Origin: an uncultured Candidatus Melainabacteria bacterium
GTDB taxonomy: Bacteria; Cyanobacteriota; Vampirovibrionia; Gastranaerophilales; Gastranaerophilaceae
Length of the DNA stretch: 64,000 nucleotides
Assembly (NCBI GenBank): GCA_934754655.1
Contig: CAKVIC010000013.1
Location: 11,718 to 75,717, forward strand
Direction of reading: 5' to 3'
This document shows positions 59,135 to 64,000 of the stretch, in pieces; positions within the stretch are counted from its first letter, which is position 1, and each line of letters opens with the position of its first letter. Both the position numbers and the translations under genes were made by a program. The notes beneath the pieces are model-generated. The model saw nothing but the letters and a program-made list of their open reading frames with translations, was not told the DNA's origin and searched no databases.

Positions 59135-60079
59135 ATGAAACAAAATAAATTAGTGATAATCACGCCTTGTTTTAATGAAGAAGAAATTATTGAATATTCA
59201 ATCGAGCAATTGTCATTGTTATTGGACATAATGATAATGGACAATTTGGTTTCAGCAGATAGCATGATTGTTTTTGTAAATGATGGAAGCAATGATAAAA
59301 CAGAAGAAATAATTGCTAATCATTGTAAAACTAATAAAAATCTTGCGCTAATTAATCTTAGCAAAAATTATGGTCAGCAAAATGCAATTCTTGCAGGGTT
59401 GAATTTAGTTGATGCTGATATGTATGTAACAATTGATGTTGATTTGCAGGATGATCATAAAATGATAATTGAAATGGTTAAAAAGTATTATGAAGGATAT
59501 GAGATTGTTTTTGGATGTCGAAAAAATCGAGAATCTGATACGTTTTTCAAAAAAAATACGGCACTTTTGTTTTATAAATTTATGAAGTTTATTGGTGTAA
59601 ACATAAGGCGAAATCATTCAGAATTTAGATTAATGAGTCGAAGCGCGGTCGAATTATTGAAGGAATATAAAGAAAAAACGATTTTTTTGCGTGGAATAAT
59701 ACAAAATTTGGGTTTAAAAACTTGTTCTGTGTATTATGATAGTTTAGAGCGTTTGGCAGGTAAAACCAAGTATTCTTTTATCAAGCTTTTAGAGCTTGCG
59801 TGGTGCGCGATAACTAGTTTTTCTTTATTACCACTCAGATTAATTACGGTTGTCGGGGCTTTAACTTCTTTTATAAGTTTGATTATAATAATTTATGCTT
59901 TTACAAGTTATGTTAAACATTATTCAATTGCAGGTTGGACTTCAATAATTATGACTATTGCATTTTTTAGCGGAATAATTATAATGTCGCTCGGTGTAAT
60001 TGGTGAGTATTTGAGTCAGGTTTTAATAGAGGTTAAAAATCGGCCGCTTTATCAAATTGGGAAAACGGTTAATTTATAA
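59135..60079 (+). CDS. polyprenyl-phosphate glycosyltransferase (GT2, GtrB/DPM-like)
   Basis: 314 residues from the ATG at 59135 with AAAGGT upstream; an earlier TTG at 59120 overlaps the previous gene. GT-A motifs VIITPCFNEEE, FVNDGSNDKT, and DVDLQDD (DxD), then two C-terminal membrane helices (PLRLITVVGALTSFISLIII and a later one). Transfers a sugar from a nucleotide donor to undecaprenyl phosphate, supplying the family 39 enzyme upstream. The two genes overlap or abut and form one operon. Confidence 0.87.
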   Translation: MKQNKLVIITPCFNEEEIIEYSIEQLSLLLDIMIMDNLVSADSMIVFVNDGSNDKTEEIIANHCKTNKNLALINLSKNYGQQNAILAGLNLVDADMYVTIDVDLQDDHKMIIEMVKKYYEGYEIVFGCRKNRESDTFFKKNTALLFYKFMKFIGVNIRRNHSEFRLMSRSAVELLKEYKEKTIFLRGIIQNLGLKTCSVYYDSLERLAGKTKYSFIKLLELAWCAITSFSLLPLRLITVVGALTSFISLIIIIYAFTSYVKHYSIAGWTSIIMTIAFFSGIIIMSLGVIGEYLSQVLIEVKNRPLYQIGKTVNL

Positions 60080-60123
60080 ATTTTTGTTGAGTTTCGTATA
60101 CTTGTATAACGTTTTTTGAAGTT

Positions 60124-61263
60124 TTATTCTCCGATAAATTCAACCATTTTTTGATTAAAATAATCAGTTATTTTATTATAATCTTTGCTTGTGGTTGTTG
60201 GTTTTGAAGTAGTTAATGCTTTTATAAACATTTTTTCATTGTGTTTTAGATTGTTAATTTTATCAGTACAATCAATTCTTGCAGGTATGATTAAACCAGT
60301 ATCTACAAAATCTTCAATATTTTTTTTGTTTGATAAAAATTCTACAAATTTCAGTGCGTTATATTTGTGTTTACTATTTTTTGAAATAGCCCAACCTGAT
60401 GCATCACCTGCTACACCATATTTGCCAATAGGGAATGTCATGATGCTCCAATTAAATTTTGCTTGTTCTGAAATTTTGGGATAAATCCAGCGTCCTGATA
60501 AATACATTGCAATTTTACCTTCTAAAAACATTTGTGCTAAAGTCGAGCTTCCTATTTGACTTTTGGTTGGTACAACATGGTATTTTGTTTTTAAATTTTT
60601 ATAAAATTCGAGTCCTTGAGAATTTTCTACGATATCAAAATTGATATCTCCATTGTTTTTGATGATTTCTTCTCCAAAATAATATAAATATGGCATTGCC
60701 CAATAAATATTATCTTCATAGCTTAATCCATATATATTTTTGTCTGTTAATTTTATTGCAATATTTAATAAATCTTTAAGTGTCCAATTGTCGGGTGGCA
60801 AATTGATATTTTTAGATTTGAAAATGTCATTATTAATATAAAAAACTAGGTTTGAAATATCGCGTGGTATAGCAAGCAGTTGGTTATTATAGCTCAAACC
60901 GTTAATTGCTTGTGGATAAAAATTTGTTTTTTCAAAATGATTGTCAAGTGGTTCTAGAAATTTTGCATATTGAGGTAAATATAGATTGTTAATAAAAATT
61001 ACGTCTGGCGCAGTATTTGAAGCAAAAAGCAGGTGGATTTTTTGAAAATAGTTTTGAGGAACATGTATGAAATTAATTTTTATATCAGAATTTTCTTTTT
61101 CAAACTCTGAAATTACATTTTTTAAAATTTTAACTTCTGTTGCAGAACCCCAAGAAGAAAACGTTATAACTTCGCGAGAATCTTGCTTTGCGCAACCGGT
61201 AATTAAGAATGTGATTAATAATACTAAAAATAATTTTTTAGCATAAATCCAAAACATGTTCAA
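60124..61263 (-). CDS. extracellular solute-binding lipoprotein (family 1)
   Basis: 379 residues, with a lipoprotein signal LITFLITGC (Cys near residue 24). The fold is sugar-ABC-type: TFSSWGSATEVKILKNVISE, FASNTAPDVIFINN, and AGDASGWAISKNSK. It binds an oligosaccharide or similar ligand for an ABC importer whose permease is not here. Start overlaps the upstream gene's end by 26 bp, so they are co-transcribed. Membrane-anchored. Confidence 0.87.
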   Translation of the reverse strand: MNMFWIYAKKLFLVLLITFLITGCAKQDSREVITFSSWGSATEVKILKNVISEFEKENSDIKINFIHVPQNYFQKIHLLFASNTAPDVIFINNLYLPQYAKFLEPLDNHFEKTNFYPQAINGLSYNNQLLAIPRDISNLVFYINNDIFKSKNINLPPDNWTLKDLLNIAIKLTDKNIYGLSYEDNIYWAMPYLYYFGEEIIKNNGDINFDIVENSQGLEFYKNLKTKYHVVPTKSQIGSSTLAQMFLEGKIAMYLSGRWIYPKISEQAKFNWSIMTFPIGKYGVAGDASGWAISKNSKHKYNALKFVEFLSNKKNIEDFVDTGLIIPARIDCTDKINNLKHNEKMFIKALTTSKPTTTSKDYNKITDYFNQKMVEFIGE

Positions 61264-63808
61264 TGAAATCAGCCTTTACATTAACTATAAATTTTTTGTT
61301 GCCAATTCTTATTAAGTATTGAGTAACCGTATCTGAGATTTTTTTATAAATTCTTGATTGGATTTTTTGGCTTTTTAAAGTTTCATATTCTTTTAAAATA
61401 CAAATATTATCACCTACATAGCCTAATACTGCATAAGAATCATTATTTTTAGCAAGATGACAACCAATATTATTTTCTAAATTGGTTGTGCTTAATACTT
61501 CATAAGATTTATTATTGATGAAACATTTTAAGTCTTTTAAATCTGCGGTTTTATTGATTGTTTCTGTTTTTTGTTCTTGCAAAGTTTTATAATGTTGTGC
61601 GTTTTCTATTTTTGTATTTACTTTTTTATTTTCAGCCCTTTGTCGTCTGAATTCTTCTAAAAGCGGGCTTGTACGCGCATGGCTTTTGGGAGTTTTTTCA
61701 ACCACTTCTTCTAAAATGCTGTCATCATTTTTTTGTTCAATTTCGTTTTTATTTGTTGTTTGCTCTTGTGCTGTGTGTGCATTTTCGTTTGAAGGTTTTG
61801 TCGGAAGTTCTTCATAAAAAGGTTTAAATTGAACATTATTCAATCTGTCAAGAAGTGAACTTTCATCAACAATTACTTCTTCCTTTTTCTCTTCGTATTT
61901 TTCCGGATGATTGAGTGCATCAGCTAAATCCGGCAAATCTTCTGATACTTTCAAAGATTTTTCGTGATAATCTAAATCAATATAATTACATTCGTTATCA
62001 GTTTCAAAATCGTATGCATAATTTTGTTTGTTGCTGATTTCAGATGTTAAATCAGGTAAATCATTTTGTACTGATATTGTTGGGACTTCGCAATTTATAC
62101 CATAATCAAAAACTTGTCCTTTGTTATTTGATTCAATAGAGCGTCCGTGGTATTTTTTTATTTCTTCTGTTAAATCCGGCAGGTATTCTTTTGCTTTTAA
62201 TATTGCAACTAATTCTGTCGGTTTTTTGGTTTTTGTCTTTTTGTTATCATCATTTTGAGTTAAACGTTTTGGTTTAGATCTTAAATCTGTCAAAAATGAT
62301 TTATCAATCTCAACATTCATAAGTCTTTTAAGAATTTCAACATCACTAGAGTTGAATAATACATTTTGTTTTATTGAATAGTGTAAAAGAATTTCTTCCA
62401 ATAATTTAGAACGATCTTGAGGATTTTTATTTATTTGGGGTTTAGATATTGTTTCTAAATATTCTTGACGTTTTTTCAAAATTTCTTCATCAAGCTCTAC
62501 TTGCAGTAATTGATTAATTTTTTCAATATCTTCTTGTGAAAATTTTAAATCTTCTTGAATAATTCTTTGATATAAATTTTCATCTATTTCGGAAATCTTT
62601 TCCTGCATTTCGTTGTTGAAATTTTCGTCATTAAACTCGTTGAAAAAATCTTCAAGGTTAATTTCTTCTTCCATTGTAGAAGTTGAATCGGCATTCTCTG
62701 TGTAATTTTGTTCTTGAGAAAGCGGATTTGTAGTGGTTTTAGAATTTGTTTGTTTTTTAAAGAGTGCATCTAAATCTACAATATCTTTAGATTCTTCTTT
62801 TTTCACAGTATTAGCTGTGTTTAAAGTATTTTTGTTATATTGATTTAGCGCATGATTTATGCTTTTTGTATAAAGTGAATCAATTTTGTTAATATTTTTT
62901 CTTAGATTTTGAATATTGTTTTTCTTCTTGTTTTCATTTTCATTATCATTTTCTGTAACATCAATAGTTTCATTTCCGGCAATTTCAGATAATTTATTTT
63001 TTGCTTTATAAATAAGATAAACAATAACTGCAAAAATTAGTAAGAATCCAAGCGCGCCTAATACAATTTCATAAGCGCTTATAGGGTTTGATTTTATATC
63101 CTTTTGGTTTGGCGGAATAAATTCTTTTGTTAATTCATTAGGAGCCGTTGCGTTGTTTAAATTTTCTCTGCGAGGCTCTGGTGGCGGCATAAATTCCTGA
63201 TTTTGACGTTGAAAATTGTTTTCTCTTGTTATTTCTTGGGAAGAATTTGTTCTTGCTGAAGAATCTGCACGCTCAAGATTTGTTGTAGGTCGAGTTTGTG
63301 TTGCGACACGAGTTTGTTTATTTTGATTGTTTTCGAGTTCTTCATGAAATCTTGTTTCTTCAGTATTTAAAGAATTTTGCGAGGTCTCAATTTGGTTTGT
63401 TTGTTTCGCAGGTGGCATATAAATTTGTGCTTTGCCAATAATATTAGTATTGTTATTTGTTTTTATCGTGATTTTTGTGTAGCCGTTACCGTTTGTTGTA
63501 TATGGTAATGTTTTTACAGAAACCTGTGTGATATAACCTTGTACCTTGTCTAAATTAGGAGTCGGCGCAAAAGTGTTGATTTCTGGTAACATTAAAACAT
63601 AAGTGTTGGCATCTTTTTTTACCGGTGTAACATTTCCTGAATAAGAATTTTTTGTTTGCACAACCATATTGACTGCTCCATTAGAGGAACATTCAAAATC
63701 AAGTGCCATAAGACTATTTTTATATCTTTCAGCTCCAAAAGCTCCTGCAACAGTCACGACTGAAGCTAAAACTAATGCAATTGTTTTTTTCTTAAATTCT
63801 CTCATCAA
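61238..63808 (-). CDS. large single-pass envelope protein with AMIN-like N-terminus
   Basis: 856 residues: a signal-anchor (ALVLASVVTVAGAFGAE), an AMIN-like beta domain (about 25-115), a Gln/Asn/Thr-rich linker, a membrane helix near 246-268, then a 580-residue charged region with three copies of a DLPDLxxxI motif (near 62180, 62055 and 61935) and a folded C-terminal domain of about 95 residues. Architecture recalls FimV-type polar or pilus-assembly scaffolds, but no LysM is present. Operon with the solute-binding protein. Confidence 0.6.
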   Translation of the reverse strand: MMREFKKKTIALVLASVVTVAGAFGAERYKNSLMALDFECSSNGAVNMVVQTKNSYSGNVTPVKKDANTYVLMLPEINTFAPTPNLDKVQGYITQVSVKTLPYTTNGNGYTKITIKTNNNTNIIGKAQIYMPPAKQTNQIETSQNSLNTEETRFHEELENNQNKQTRVATQTRPTTNLERADSSARTNSSQEITRENNFQRQNQEFMPPPEPRRENLNNATAPNELTKEFIPPNQKDIKSNPISAYEIVLGALGFLLIFAVIVYLIYKAKNKLSEIAGNETIDVTENDNENENKKKNNIQNLRKNINKIDSLYTKSINHALNQYNKNTLNTANTVKKEESKDIVDLDALFKKQTNSKTTTNPLSQEQNYTENADSTSTMEEEINLEDFFNEFNDENFNNEMQEKISEIDENLYQRIIQEDLKFSQEDIEKINQLLQVELDEEILKKRQEYLETISKPQINKNPQDRSKLLEEILLHYSIKQNVLFNSSDVEILKRLMNVEIDKSFLTDLRSKPKRLTQNDDNKKTKTKKPTELVAILKAKEYLPDLTEEIKKYHGRSIESNNKGQVFDYGINCEVPTISVQNDLPDLTSEISNKQNYAYDFETDNECNYIDLDYHEKSLKVSEDLPDLADALNHPEKYEEKKEEVIVDESSLLDRLNNVQFKPFYEELPTKPSNENAHTAQEQTTNKNEIEQKNDDSILEEVVEKTPKSHARTSPLLEEFRRQRAENKKVNTKIENAQHYKTLQEQKTETINKTADLKDLKCFINNKSYEVLSTTNLENNIGCHLAKNNDSYAVLGYVGDNICILKEYETLKSQKIQSRIYKKISDTVTQYLIRIGNKKFIVNVKADFIEHVLDLC

Positions 63809-63880
63809 GTATATTTTACCATAATGTAAAAAAAGTTAGAACAAGTTTCAGAGATTTTATGATACTTTTAAGATTATATA

Positions 63881-64000
63881 TTAGCTTTTCTTATTAATAT
63901 TTCGACCTTTGTCGATTAATTCAAGCATTCTTGCGACTTGCTCCTTGCGAGTCGGAAAACTTTTTATGTACTCTTCATCTTCTGGAGTAAATTTGATTTC
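63881..64000 (-). CDS. C-terminal end of an unknown protein (cut by window edge)
   Basis: 39 residues visible, frame open through the right edge, stop at 63881-63883. Reads EIKFTPEDEEYIKSFPTRK, then EQVARMLELIDKGR and a Lys-rich end. Helical, soluble; family not recognised. It is upstream of the 856-residue gene on the same strand with a 72-bp gap. Confidence 0.5.
   Translation of the reverse strand, partial: EIKFTPEDEEYIKSFPTRKEQVARMLELIDKGRNINKKS

Overview
The window is AT-rich chromosomal DNA from a non-photosynthetic relative of the cyanobacteria, most likely a gut-type Melainabacterium (Vampirovibrionia/Gastranaerophilales). The evidence is a beta-prime RNA polymerase subunit split into rpoC1 and rpoC2, with rpoC2 carrying a long internal insertion as in cyanobacteria; an R3H protein matching the cyanobacterial/plastid Ycf45 C-terminus; and many uncharacterised small proteins, with no photosynthesis genes. 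This placement is inference from the sequence alone.

Layout. 1-14.5 kb: housekeeping genes (R3H protein, yraN, tsaC, a U32 peptidase-family enzyme, a soluble histidine kinase, a uridine-kinase-like P-loop kinase, split chromate transporter, SDR) interleaved with unknown secreted, membrane or HEAT-repeat proteins. 14.7-17.7 kb: LysM protein, radA, lrgA, lrgB. 17.8-19.2 kb: first copy of a convergent two-gene cassette (A/B), then rnpB (RNase P RNA). 19.9-26.1 kb: a tight seven-gene envelope operon with two von Willebrand A proteins, two TonB/TolA-like proteins (one with a zinc ribbon), a polytopic membrane protein and a secreted barrel-like protein, followed by a PAS histidine kinase, deoB and a ferredoxin. 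29.1-29.8 kb: second A/B cassette, then a 260-nt strongly structured RNA candidate. 30.3-39.3 kb: regulon genes, rdgB, UbiA-type prenyltransferase, cysK, an M49-like peptidase, fabI and a 2-hydroxyacyl-CoA dehydratase-like protein. 39.4-42.7 kb: tRNA-Ser followed by a 3-kb segment bounded by a perfect 23-bp direct repeat; it carries an ADP-ribosyltransferase toxin-like gene and a REP-associated transposase. 42.8-45 kb: an acetyltransferase and an mTERF-like helical repeat protein. 45-55.9 kb: rpoB-rpoC1-rpoC2, a CooC-like ATPase and folD. 56.3-57.5 kb: third A/B cassette in repeat-rich DNA. 57.5-64 kb: two glycosyltransferases, a solute-binding lipoprotein and a large membrane protein.

The most striking pattern is regulatory. 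Ten promoters, nearly all in front of unknown, surface or effector-like genes, share one rigid geometry: two hexamers related to TGTAAC or TTAACA about 10 bp apart, then 16-17 bp (once 6), then a -35-like hexamer (GCAATT, GAAATT or TAAAG type), then 17-18 bp to an AT-rich -10. This looks like the operator of an OmpR/PhoB-type activator controlling an accessory or host-interaction regulon. Its members include the HExxH secreted protein, HEAT proteins, the ADP-ribosyltransferase and several small helical proteins. Three of these promoters also fit the sigma-28 consensus (TAAAG...N11...GCCGATA). Other noteworthy items are the triplicated A/B cassette, the TonB/vWA operon with an internal G8 tract, the mTERF-like protein, and two candidate non-coding RNAs.
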